Shown: positions 43,285 to 51,752 of the stretch, one piece after another
How positions within the stretch are numbered: position 1 is the first letter of the stretch
Layout: the number at the start of each line of letters is the position of its first letter
Source of the DNA: Leptospiraceae bacterium
GTDB taxonomy: Bacteria > Spirochaetota > Leptospiria > Leptospirales > Leptospiraceae
Reading direction: 5' to 3'
Length of the DNA: 64,000 nucleotides
Assembly (NCBI GenBank): GCA_016711485.1
Contig: JADJSX010000023.1
Location: 186,001-250,000 of the forward strand
Notes under the pieces: model-generated
The model's database searches: none
What the model was told of the DNA's origin: nothing
The model's input: the letters and a program-made list of their open reading frames with translations, nothing else
Program-made: the position numbers and the translations under genes

Positions 43285-44628
43285 TCAGAGAGTATTGATT
43301 ACGTCCATAACCGAGGCAATTTCTGCTTTACATTGAATAATAGAATTAATTAATTTTGAGTTTGTTTTTTCAATTTGGTTTGAGTGAAATTGAACTTTAA
43401 ACTCAGTGAACTTAAGTCCATTTGCCGTTGAAATAACTACAACTTTCTCCCCTGTTTGTATGTTTCCTTTTTCGATTTGTTTGAAAAGAGCGGCAAGAGC
43501 AACTCCAGTGTGCGGATCATTGTAAAGTCCGTGTAAGTCTCCTCTTGCTGCTGCATCGGCTAATTCATGTTCGTCTGCTTCTTCTACGATTCCATTGAAT
43601 TTTTGTAAAATGGATACAGCTTTTTTGTAGGAAACGGGATTTCCAATTTGAATAGCAGAAGCTAATGTTTTTTTGGCTTCAACGGGGGTAAATTCCGAAT
43701 ATCCTTTCAAGTAGGATTGGTAAAGTGGATTTGCGTTGTGAGCTTGTGCGAGGATGATGCGAGGCAGTTTCTTGATTAAACCAAGTTCGAATAACATTTC
43801 GAAACCGTTTCCGAGTGCAGAAACATTTCCTAAATTTCCCCCCGGAATAATAATCCAATCTGGAACTTGCCAACCTAACTGTTGCACTATTTCTACGGAA
43901 ATAGTTTTTTGTCCTTCTATTCGAAGAGAATTCATGGAGTTTGCAAGATAAATTCCCGCTTCTTTAGAAACTTCCTGTACAATTTTCATGCAACCGTCAA
44001 AATCCGTATCTAGAGAAATTACTTTGGCTCCGTTTGAAACTGGTTGAATCAATTGTGCATTGGATACTTTATTTGCTGGTAAAAAAACAATTGTTGGTAT
44101 ACCGGCCTTAGCCGCATAAGATGCAAGTGCTGCGGAAGTATCTCCTGTGCTTGCGCAAGCAACTGCTTTGATTTTGGCTCCGTCCGCGATTAGTTGGTTG
44201 ACGTGACTTACTAATACAGTCATACCTAAATCCTTAAAAGAACCAGTATGAGAAACTCCGCATTGTTTAACATAAAGTGCTGAAAGATTTAATTCTTTCG
44301 CAAGACGTTTTGCTTCATAGAGATGAGTATTACCCTCACCCGAGCTTATAATATTTTCCTCACGCATGGCAGGTAAAACCCATTCGCGTTTGTTCCAAAT
44401 TCCTGATTGATTCGGGAAACGAACATCTTTGAGTCTATCGTCAAATAGATTCTTCCATTCGTCAGGGGAATTTTTTTTAAGTTCGTTTAGATCGTGTTTA
44501 ACTTGTAAAAGGTCTCCACATTTTTTGCAGAGGTATACAATTTCTTGTAGTTCATATTCACTTTTACAATTAGGATTAATACACTGAAAGAGTGCCGAAT
44601 ATTTTAGTTTAGATGTTGCAGTTACCAT
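43285..44628 (-). CDS. thrC: Threonine synthase
   Basis: ThrC turns O-phosphohomoserine to threonine. The 447-residue protein opens with a zinc-ribbon-like head (Cys16, Cys21, Cys34, Cys37 in FQCINPNCKSEY and YLCKKCGDLLQ), then the PLP fold with the lysine Lys132 in CGVSHTGSFKDLGMTVLVSH and the ASTGDTSAALASYAAKAG phosphate cup. The catalytic region is complete and length normal. It is the first gene of a minus-strand run with the GHKL-type gene. The head with cysteines is also seen in other bacterial threonine synthases. Confidence 0.94.
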   Translation of the reverse strand: MVTATSKLKYSALFQCINPNCKSEYELQEIVYLCKKCGDLLQVKHDLNELKKNSPDEWKNLFDDRLKDVRFPNQSGIWNKREWVLPAMREENIISSGEGNTHLYEAKRLAKELNLSALYVKQCGVSHTGSFKDLGMTVLVSHVNQLIADGAKIKAVACASTGDTSAALASYAAKAGIPTIVFLPANKVSNAQLIQPVSNGAKVISLDTDFDGCMKIVQEVSKEAGIYLANSMNSLRIEGQKTISVEIVQQLGWQVPDWIIIPGGNLGNVSALGNGFEMLFELGLIKKLPRIILAQAHNANPLYQSYLKGYSEFTPVEAKKTLASAIQIGNPVSYKKAVSILQKFNGIVEEADEHELADAAARGDLHGLYNDPHTGVALAALFKQIEKGNIQTGEKVVVISTANGLKFTEFKVQFHSNQIEKTNSKLINSIIQCKAEIASVMDVINTL

Positions 44629-44820
44629 AATTTATCAATCTATTTTCAACCGACATAGTAAATATAGCAAGAAAAATTTACTCCTAAACCTCTGAATTCA
44701 AAATAGAATCAAAAAGTTTTTTACTAACTCACTTTCTAATTTTGCTACAACAATATGCGAATGAGTAGTCAAATTAGTATCAAGTTGGCTTAGGTTTACA
44801 TTAGGAGAAATTTGAAGGTT

Positions 44821-45465
44821 TTAGGTTGAAGAAATCACTTTCATCGCAGGATGTTTTTTTAGTAAAGCAAGCGATTTTGCGGTTAACTCTTTGCCGCTTA
44901 GGGTATTGTTCCAAACATTGAGTCCGGAAGGATGTGGAAGTGCAATCCAATCAAATTTAATTCCGTATAATTCTATTTTAAACAGCCGGCCAATTACGTC
45001 GTTTAGTTTGTATTTTTTATCTTTTATAAAAAGGTCAATTGCCATTTTGCCAATGGGAATTACGAGTTCTGGTTTGTGAAATTCTATTTCGTATTTCAAA
45101 TAAACGCTACAGTTTTTGATTTCTTCTGGAGAAGGTCTTCTATCGCCTACTTTTGCTTTGCCAGGAAAACAGCGGCAAACGGCAGACATGTTTACGTTGT
45201 GTCGAAAAATATCTTCTTCGATTCCAATAGAACTTAACCATTTGAATAAAGTTTTACCGGCAGTGTAAGAAAAAGGTTTACCGTGTTTTTCCTCATGGAT
45301 GCCGGGTGCTTGTCCAATCGAAATGATTCTTGTTTTTTTAACAGAGCCTACGATTGGTTTACCTTGCATTGCTTTACATTTCTGGCACGCATAAAGTGTA
45401 TTTACAAATTCGTTATATGATTTAAATTGCATGGTTTTTTGCCATGCTTCGGCTTGGCTCAGCAT
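44821..45465 (-). CDS. Uracil-DNA glycosylase family protein (family 4/5 type)
   Basis: A 214-residue member of the uracil-DNA glycosylase superfamily. Key motifs are IISIGQAPGIHEEKHGKPFS, the catalytic VIPIGKMAIDLFI and the C-terminal ALPHPSGLNVWNN. Four cysteines, in YACQKCK, in AVCRCFPG and in IKNCSVYLKYE, are placed as in the iron-sulphur-cluster members of families 4 and 5. It removes uracil from DNA in base-excision repair. The start could also be MQFKSY at 45432. It stands alone, 140 bases from cyoE. Confidence 0.88.
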   Translation of the reverse strand: MLSQAEAWQKTMQFKSYNEFVNTLYACQKCKAMQGKPIVGSVKKTRIISIGQAPGIHEEKHGKPFSYTAGKTLFKWLSSIGIEEDIFRHNVNMSAVCRCFPGKAKVGDRRPSPEEIKNCSVYLKYEIEFHKPELVIPIGKMAIDLFIKDKKYKLNDVIGRLFKIELYGIKFDWIALPHPSGLNVWNNTLSGKELTAKSLALLKKHPAMKVISST

Positions 45466-45609
45466 AAACGCCGGAGAGACACGGAGGTTTCGGTATAGTT
45501 GATTTATTCATATGCTTCATGCAAAATAGAGTTTTGAAAATTTCTGAATTAAACATATCGATATAGGAGAAAATCCTCAAATTATTTCTCTGTGTCTCCG
45601 TGGCAAATC

Positions 45610-46476
45610 TTAAATCATCTTTCTATCTAGCAAGATAATAAAGTTCACCAAGTATAAATGAAAGATACTAAAGAAGAAAAAGAAACGAGCGAATTTTTTG
45701 GATTCAGAGATCATTAGTTTCACAGAGAGGTAAATCATGAGTATGCAAAGTAGAATAGTTGAATAAAGGTAAATTAAACCTACTCGTTCCGAAACATAGT
45801 AAAATGCGATACACGATATAGAGTAAAGAATTGTGTAAATAAAAATAGCTTGGACAGTTTTTTTTAAACCACGCACGACAGGCATCATTGGAAATTCGGC
45901 AGAGTCATAATCGTCCTTTAAAAAAATTGCCAATGCCCAGAAATGTGCAGGAGTCCATAAAAATATCATAGAAAATAAAATCCAAGCTGAAAGCGGTAAT
46001 GTATTTGTAACCGCTGCATAACCAATGAGTGGACCGATACAGCCAGAAATTCCACCTATTACTATATTTTGGTCAGTTCTCGGTTTTAAATAGATTGTAT
46101 ATAAAAATATATAGAGCAACAGTCCGGATAATGCGCATAATGCGGTAAGTAAGTTTGCATAGGAGTATAAAATTCCAAATGAAATAATAATAAAACTAAG
46201 TCCAACTAGGAGTGCTGTAACTGGTTTTATTTCTCCCATGGGTAATGGACGGTTTTTGGTTCTTTCCATTCTTGCATCACGATCTATTTCGATGTATTGA
46301 TTTAGTATAAAGGATGCGGAGGACATGAAAAATGTACCCAATAGAGTCATTCCAACTAAAAATGAGTTTGGATTTCCATCTCCCCCTAAATATAAGCCCG
46401 GCAGGGACGTTACAAGTACGAGTGAAGTTACTCTAGGTTTGATTAATTTATTCCAAATCGAAATATACTTTAACAT
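45610..46476 (-). CDS. cyoE: Heme O synthase (protoheme IX farnesyltransferase)
   Basis: A 288-residue UbiA-family membrane enzyme that adds a farnesyl chain to heme B. The aspartate-rich loop NQYIEIDRDARMERTKNRPL is diagnostic, and about seven to nine membrane helices are visible. Together with the heme A synthase gene directly upstream (ATG seven bases after its stop), it makes heme A for an aa3-type oxidase. The farnesyl donor could come from the polyprenyl synthetase at 20472-21374. No oxidase subunit is in the window. Confidence 0.93.
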   Translation of the reverse strand: MLKYISIWNKLIKPRVTSLVLVTSLPGLYLGGDGNPNSFLVGMTLLGTFFMSSASFILNQYIEIDRDARMERTKNRPLPMGEIKPVTALLVGLSFIIISFGILYSYANLLTALCALSGLLLYIFLYTIYLKPRTDQNIVIGGISGCIGPLIGYAAVTNTLPLSAWILFSMIFLWTPAHFWALAIFLKDDYDSAEFPMMPVVRGLKKTVQAIFIYTILYSISCIAFYYVSERVGLIYLYSTILLCILMIYLSVKLMISESKKFARFFFFFSIFHLYLVNFIILLDRKMI

Positions 46477-46482
46477 GATTGG

Positions 46483-47415
46483 TTACTTAGAAGTATCCTC
46501 TGGTAATAGTCTATAGTAAAGAGAAGTATAGACAAGTATAAATAAAGCTACTCCCATTCCAGTGTGGAAGGCAGTAACTAGAATTGGGAGTTGAAAAATT
46601 ACATTCGATACCCCAAGTATGATTTGTAATCCCACAGTATACAAAGCCATTCTTAAAAATAGACGAGTTCTTTTGTCGTAGGATTTGAAAATCGAAACGG
46701 CATAATTTACAATGATGAGGATCAAAATAATATATGCCACAATCCTGTGTTCCATTTGGATTCGCACTAGACCTTCCATTTTAGGAAACCAATTTCCATG
46801 ACAAGTAGGCCAATCAGGACAAGCAAGCCCTGCATAATTAGAACTTACTCTTCCGCCCATAAAAAGTTGAAACCCAATTATCAATACAGAAATGGAAATA
46901 AGTAAGTTGCGAGAACTAAAAATTTCTCCCCATCGAATCAATTGAATTTCTAAAGTTTCGGTGCTAAGTATAAAATTTGATTTGGCAGTTATACTTACGA
47001 TTAAAGTAAAAAGTAAAACTGCGTTCAGCAAATGCATATTAACCGTTCCGGGATCGAGGAGTTTTGTGACAGTGAGTTTGCCCAAAATTACCTGATTAAT
47101 CAATACTATTAAAGAGGTAAATGCGAGAAATCCGAAACGTTTTCGAAGTTCAGAGTCTTTGAATATAATTATAGATAAACCTAATATCACAAACCCTAAA
47201 AGTCCAGAATAGATTCTATGTCCGACTTCCATCCAAATTCTAAATTCCGGAGGAGGAATTACCTTTCCGTAACACAATGGCCAATCAGGACAAGCAAGTC
47301 CTGAATCAGTAGCACGAACTAAGGGTCCGAATAAAATATTGATAAAAATCAAAACGGAAAGAAAAAAAGCTAAACGGTATACCTTGGAAATAGATTTACG
47401 AAATGCGTCAGTCAT
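46483..47415 (-). CDS. ctaA: Heme A synthase (CtaA/COX15)
   Basis: A protein of about 310 residues with eight membrane helices. The duplicated COX15/CtaA halves show GPLVRATDSGLACPDWPLCY and MGGRVSSNYAGLACPDWPTC, with histidines (EVGHRIYSGLLGFVI, MEHRIVAYIILILI and TAFHTGMGVAL) for heme binding. I use the ATG at 47415, just after the stop codon of the ankyrin gene; the longer frame to 47469 overlaps it. It oxidises heme O to heme A, and cyoE follows. Confidence 0.93.
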   Translation of the reverse strand: MTDAFRKSISKVYRLAFFLSVLIFINILFGPLVRATDSGLACPDWPLCYGKVIPPPEFRIWMEVGHRIYSGLLGFVILGLSIIIFKDSELRKRFGFLAFTSLIVLINQVILGKLTVTKLLDPGTVNMHLLNAVLLFTLIVSITAKSNFILSTETLEIQLIRWGEIFSSRNLLISISVLIIGFQLFMGGRVSSNYAGLACPDWPTCHGNWFPKMEGLVRIQMEHRIVAYIILILIIVNYAVSIFKSYDKRTRLFLRMALYTVGLQIILGVSNVIFQLPILVTAFHTGMGVALFILVYTSLYYRLLPEDTSK

Positions 47416-47416
47416 T

Positions 47417-47962
47417 CTATTCTCTAGCACCAGCCTGTCTGAGTAGACTAACAATTTCGGGGCGACCACCTTTTAGAGCAAAACCGAGAGCAGACTCGTC
47501 TACGTTAGTTCTAGCATTTGGATTTGCTTTATTGTCTAATAGAATGGAAATAGTTTCTTTTCTCGCATAAAAAACAGCATGAATCAAAGCGGTTTTCCCT
47601 TCTTTATCTTTTGCATTCACTAATATTTCGGGGCGAGCAAGAAGGTAACGAAGAATATCCAAATGCCCATTCGCAGAGGCATAGATAAGTGCATTTTTTC
47701 CAGTCTCTTTGTGTTTTCGGTTAACGTCAGCACCTGCTTCTACTAATAGTTTCACCATTTCTAAATTATTATCTGCAGAGGATAATAACAAAGGAGTCAT
47801 TTCTCTAGAATCAGTTGCATTTAAATTTACCTTGGTTTTGAGAAGGATTTTAACCTTCTCAAAATCGCTATCTCTTACTGCCTCTATAAATTCATTATTT
47901 GATTGAGAGTAAATAGATGAAACAGAAAATAAGAGGCTAACAAGTAGTAACTGAAGTTTCAC
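47417..47962 (-). CDS. Exported ankyrin-repeat protein
   Basis: A 181-residue protein with a signal peptide (MKLQLLLVSLLFSVSSIYSQ) and about four ankyrin repeats (SREMTPLLLSSADNNLEMVK, TGKNALIYASANGHLDILRY, EGKTALIHAVFYARKETISI). The start is GTG, preceded by AAGAGGT. Ankyrin repeats serve protein binding; in the periplasm a partner is not known. The last codons overlap the region upstream of the heme A synthase gene, so the two are co-transcribed. A linked MaoC-type pair lies upstream, nine bases away. Confidence 0.85.
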   Translation of the reverse strand: MKLQLLLVSLLFSVSSIYSQSNNEFIEAVRDSDFEKVKILLKTKVNLNATDSREMTPLLLSSADNNLEMVKLLVEAGADVNRKHKETGKNALIYASANGHLDILRYLLARPEILVNAKDKEGKTALIHAVFYARKETISILLDNKANPNARTNVDESALGFALKGGRPEIVSLLRQAGARE

Positions 47963-47971
47963 AAAAACCTC

Positions 47972-48388
47972 TTAAACGCAAGCAACGATTAAATCGCCAC
48001 CAGCTTTAACTTCTCCGTGTTGGTCTACGGCTTCAACGGAAACGGTAACTAATTTTTCGCCATTCTCTTCTTTCTTTCTTTTAACAGTTCCTTTGCAAGT
48101 AAGAACAGATCCAAGTTTGGTCATAGATTTGAATTTTATGCCAAAAAATTTAATTTGTTTTTGGTCTGCCCAATTAGTACAAGCGCGACCTATTAGAGCC
48201 ATAACAAACATACCATGAGCAATTGTTCCATCTAGGCCATTTGCAAGAGCAAATTCTTTGTCGTTGTGGATAGGATTAAAATCTCCACTCGCTCCCGCGT
48301 AACGCACGAGATTTGCGTGAGTGATTTCTGGAATTGTAAGAGCAGGAATTTCCCCGCCAACTTCTATTTTATCAAATTCGATTTTCAT
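47972..48388 (-). CDS. MaoC-type dehydratase (HadB-like)
   Basis: A 138-residue hot-dog fold protein. The catalytic pair is in GASGDFNPIHNDKEFA (Asp and His), followed by GTIAHGMFVMALIGRACTNW. This is the catalytic half of an R-specific 3-hydroxyacyl dehydratase. The neighbour upstream (48402-48854) lacks the catalytic residues, as in HadA of mycobacteria, so the two probably form a heterodimer that acts on fatty acyl chains. AAGGAG supports the start. The pair precedes the ankyrin gene. Confidence 0.85.
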   Translation of the reverse strand: MKIEFDKIEVGGEIPALTIPEITHANLVRYAGASGDFNPIHNDKEFALANGLDGTIAHGMFVMALIGRACTNWADQKQIKFFGIKFKSMTKLGSVLTCKGTVKRKKEENGEKLVTVSVEAVDQHGEVKAGGDLIVACV

Positions 48389-48401
48389 GTATAATTACTC
48401 C

Positions 48402-48854
48402 TTAGTTAGGGCGAATGACAATTGCCATTTCAGCTTGGATACAAGGTTCATTCGCAGCGTTGTGGTAAGTGGTTCTAAAAGTTACCATGTCCATTTTTCC
48501 AGTTTTTACATCTACGACTTCAGATTGAGCCCAAACGTTTCCAGGATAAAGCGGTTTTAAATACGTGTATTCTTCTTTTAAATGGAGAAGTCTTTTGATA
48601 TCGATACCAAAAGAGGTCATGTCTTCCCAAATTTTAGGGTATCCCCAAAATTGAATGGAAGTTTGAAACGTTGGGGGAGCAGGAATATCGTCGTATCCGG
48701 CCTTTTTAGCGGCTTCAAGATCGAAGTAAATCGGATTTGTTTCGCCGATTGCTATACAAAATTCTTTAATTTTTCCACGTTCGACTACAAAATCAAAACG
48801 ATCCATTTTCTTTCCAACAATATCCTTGGAAAGTGTGCTAGTGGTTTCACTCAT
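48402..48854 (-). CDS. MaoC-like N-terminal/HadA-type dehydratase subunit
   Basis: A 150-residue protein of the MaoC-like FAS1-type dehydratase domain group, with FCIAIGETNPIYFDLEAAKK, AGYDDIPAPPTF and the ending VTFRTTYHNAANEPCIQAEM. It has no Asp-His catalytic pair and therefore probably builds the substrate tunnel of a dehydratase formed with the 47972-48388 protein 14 bases downstream. GGGAG precedes the ATG. The type of fatty acid served is not shown. Confidence 0.82.
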   Translation of the reverse strand: MSETTSTLSKDIVGKKMDRFDFVVERGKIKEFCIAIGETNPIYFDLEAAKKAGYDDIPAPPTFQTSIQFWGYPKIWEDMTSFGIDIKRLLHLKEEYTYLKPLYPGNVWAQSEVVDVKTGKMDMVTFRTTYHNAANEPCIQAEMAIVIRPN

Positions 48855-48934
48855 AATTTAGAACTCCCTTTGTAATACTGAATCTACATATTTCAAAATT
48901 AGAGTATTCAGTCTATTCTTTATTTTTGGGCTTA

Positions 48935-49194
48935 TGGATGGGCGTTTCGGCGGCTGTCTATGTATGGTTGCATATATCCGTTCCCTTCATCAACATCATA
49001 GAGAAAAGTTGCCGACGCGCTCTCAGCTACGGACAATAAATTGCATTCGCAATTTATTGTCCCCGCTTCCATCGCTAACGCTAGAATATTTGCGAAGTTT
49101 TATTGGGATTGATTGAAGTCCACGCTGGGCTCACCCGAACTCAATCATTTCTTTTTAAGAAAGAAATGATAATAGCGATAGCGTAAGGTGAGTT
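48935..49194. repeat. Family-1-related repeat region
   Basis: Holds GGCGTTTCGGCGGCTGTC, a perfect 14-bp hairpin GGACAATAAATTGC/GCAATTTATTGTCC (49031-49044 and 49049-49062), a second hairpin ATCATTTCTTT/AAAGAAATGAT (49144-49154, 49160-49170), and the right end GCGTAAGGTGAGTT at 49181-49194. It shares its right 60 bases with 60934 onward, inverted. It fills most of the 348-base gap; no gene is seen. Confidence 0.65.
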
Positions 49195-49202
49195 CTTAAT
49201 CT

Positions 49203-50279
49203 CTAAATGCAGTTGCCTTTTTCTGATTCAATCCATCTTCGAATCAGATTTACTCCTTCCTTATGAATGATACTCCTTCCTAATTCAGGCATCATGATAT
49301 CAGGGATGTCGGAATTGATTCGGTAAAATAGAATTGATTCTTTCGGTTTTCCTGGGACAATATCAAATCGTAAATCTCCCGAGCCTTTGCCAGATGCAAC
49401 AGGACTTTTGCAAAACCCAAGTTTTGTTCGATCTGTTTCCTCATACGTTAGGAGAAGTCCTGATGTGTTGGCTGACCCGTTTGCATTATGGCAATGCCCA
49501 CAGTTTACATCTAAGTAACCCCTTGATATATCTTGCAAGTTTTCTTTTTCTGGAGATTGAAAATTTGCATAGGCTTGAACTTTGGCTAATTCTGGTAATC
49601 CGGTAAGATATTCAACTTCTTGTAATTTTAGTAATTGATTTTTTTCTCCTTCCGTGTAAGTGAAAAGTCTATTTAGATTTTTTGCTTTTGGACCAATTGG
49701 TTGAAGTTGTTTGTTGATTTCGTGACATCCTTTACATTGATTTGTATTTGGAATTGTGTATTGTATTTCTTTTGTATCTCCGGTTGAGTTTTTGTAGGTA
49801 AATTTTTGTTTTCCTCCGGTGATTTCAAGTTTTGCGTCCTGTAGATTTTCATCCCAAATATACGGGAGTGCAACCCAGCCTGATTGAGTATGAATCAATA
49901 GGCGTGTTTCAATTAATTTATTTGAAATTGAAGGATAACTTATATTAGTCCCATTATAAGAAAATGTTTTAGAAATGATAGTTCCAATTGGGAAGTCGAG
50001 TGTTTCTGTTTCTTTGTAAATCGCTGACTTGCCTTTGGGCATCCAGATGAATCTATTTTTATTTGCATAATCCGTAAAAAGTGGAATATTTAAATCATAG
50101 GCGATAACTCCAGTATTTGGTTTTAATTCAGATATTTTCCCTACGAATAAATTCCATTCGGATAGGTTTTCAGGAAATGGTTCTTCCATGATTAAATTGA
50201 CTTTGTTATTTTCTTTACAAGTTATAAAAAAAATAAACAGACATAGAAATTTTGTAATGTTCGGTATAAATTTTGTCAT
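49203..50279 (-). CDS. Diheme cytochrome-like lipoprotein (SO2930/TIGR03806 type)
   Basis: A 358-residue exported protein with a lipoprotein signal (FLCLFIFFITCKEN, Cys21) and two c-type heme motifs, CKGCH (residues 182-186) and CGHCH (260-264). The region LNIPLFTDYANKNRFIWMPK is typical of the SO2930 family. It is the partner of the next protein upstream (50287-51501, beta-helix type); the two families are known as a conserved gene pair of unknown function. I start at ATG 50279; a GTG lies just before it. The repeat region at 48935-49194 lies six to nine bases after its stop. Confidence 0.86.
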   Translation of the reverse strand: MTKFIPNITKFLCLFIFFITCKENNKVNLIMEEPFPENLSEWNLFVGKISELKPNTGVIAYDLNIPLFTDYANKNRFIWMPKGKSAIYKETETLDFPIGTIISKTFSYNGTNISYPSISNKLIETRLLIHTQSGWVALPYIWDENLQDAKLEITGGKQKFTYKNSTGDTKEIQYTIPNTNQCKGCHEINKQLQPIGPKAKNLNRLFTYTEGEKNQLLKLQEVEYLTGLPELAKVQAYANFQSPEKENLQDISRGYLDVNCGHCHNANGSANTSGLLLTYEETDRTKLGFCKSPVASGKGSGDLRFDIVPGKPKESILFYRINSDIPDIMMPELGRSIIHKEGVNLIRRWIESEKGNCI

Positions 50280-50286
50280 CACTAAA

Positions 50287-51501
50287 TCATTTTACTCCCG
50301 GAATGGATACAACGTTTAGTTTTGGGTGAGAGCATATGTATTTTTTTATATCGCGGTCGATATTTTGAAACGTATTTTCGGCGTCTATATTGGCAAAATC
50401 GGCTTCGCCATTATTTTCTAGGCATATTCTTAAATTATCAGGCAAATAACCATTTGCCGCTTTTTTCTTATCCACAATCCCGTCATATAAAATATCTGGA
50501 AAAGGTTTTCCTAGTTTGAGAGAAAGAATCTTAACTATGAGTCCTCTCGGATTCTCACCGGCTTCTGAAATTTGGTTATCGTGAACATAAATTGTTTCTG
50601 GATAAGGATCATAAGTAGGATCGTTGATTGGTTTATCCGCAATAAAATAACTCACAATTCCAATATTGGTTGTGTCATGATTCTTGATTGTGTTTTCGAA
50701 AATTTCAATATTATCATTTGCTAATACAAGAACACCTGTACCGGGCGGGACTATGCCAACTATATTCCCTTTGGGAGCAAAGTTTTCCGTATTGTTGTTT
50801 GTAACTTGATTTTTGAATATCCTTGTATTTTTTCCACCTTGGACGGGTAGGTCAGGTAGATCGAAAACCAAAATGCCTCCCGTGTTATTCGTAGCCGTGT
50901 TTTCATATACATCGGCGAAGGTTGAATTTTCAATTTCAATTCCTGCAACATTAAATTCTGCCTTATTTCGCCTAACGATAATATTGGAAGATTGCCCTAC
51001 ATAAATTCCAGCATCGGATGCACCTGAAGCAACAGAATCTTCGATTAATACATCTTTGCATTGCACTGGATAAATGCCGTAAGCTCCATTTTTTTCATTA
51101 GGTCCACCAGTCCAAGCAGTTCTAACTCTTCGAATTGTAACTCCAGTTGCTCCTTTTATCTTTAGAGCATCACCAACAGTATCTTCAATACTGATGTCTT
51201 CGATTGTAAATCCGTCTGCAGTAACCAAAAGTCCTTCTGCACCAGAAGTCTGTCCCTTAAAGGAAAGAATTGTTTTATCCATTCCTTGACCTTTTAGTTT
51301 TATATTCTTAATTGTTAAGGAAAGACTTGAATCTAATTGAAATTTACCTTCGGGGAGTTCTATAGTTGAATCAGGTTTTGCCTTTAGTAATGCTTCCATG
51401 GTTTTTTTTTGAAAGTCTGCATCTGCCACAATCACTTCTTTCTTTTTACAAAATGAAATTAGAATGAAGCAGATTAAAAGAATTGTAAATTTAATTTTCA
51501 T
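50287..51501 (-). CDS. Parallel beta-helix repeat lipoprotein (TIGR03805 type)
   Basis: A 404-residue exported protein with a lipoprotein signal (KFTILLICFILISFCKKK, cysteine at about residue 18). After a glycine- and valine-rich start (STIELPEGKFQLDSSLSLTI), it shows repeated beta-helix turns with VLIEDSVASGASDAGIYVGQ, NIIVRRNKAEFNVAGIEIEN and VYENTATNNTGGILVFDLPD. Right-handed helices of this kind include polysaccharide lyases, but no catalytic residues can be pointed out. GAGAGG precedes the ATG. The cytochrome-type gene follows after seven bases; their linkage is a known but unexplained pair. Confidence 0.86.
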   Translation of the reverse strand: MKIKFTILLICFILISFCKKKEVIVADADFQKKTMEALLKAKPDSTIELPEGKFQLDSSLSLTIKNIKLKGQGMDKTILSFKGQTSGAEGLLVTADGFTIEDISIEDTVGDALKIKGATGVTIRRVRTAWTGGPNEKNGAYGIYPVQCKDVLIEDSVASGASDAGIYVGQSSNIIVRRNKAEFNVAGIEIENSTFADVYENTATNNTGGILVFDLPDLPVQGGKNTRIFKNQVTNNNTENFAPKGNIVGIVPPGTGVLVLANDNIEIFENTIKNHDTTNIGIVSYFIADKPINDPTYDPYPETIYVHDNQISEAGENPRGLIVKILSLKLGKPFPDILYDGIVDKKKAANGYLPDNLRICLENNGEADFANIDAENTFQNIDRDIKKYICSHPKLNVVSIPGVK

Positions 51502-51752
51502 AGATTGCCTCTCTGGTTAATCGTGAGTATTGGCAAATAAACAGTATTCCATACAAGTCAAAATTTTAATTTGACCTATTGAATTGAATGGTTCTTCATT
51601 CTATTTATTTTCCCAAGTAAACAATTGAGTAAATTTACTGTCAAACTTATTTGAAATTTCGAATTACATTTTGTATTTATTTTTTATAGTTTACGGTTTT
51701 TTCTTTTTTTATCAGATTGGTAGAACTTTATTTAATTCTATAGGATATTTAT

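Noticed and set aside
48934..49116. 60-residue open frame
   Set aside because: It is made up of repeat sequence including a perfect hairpin.
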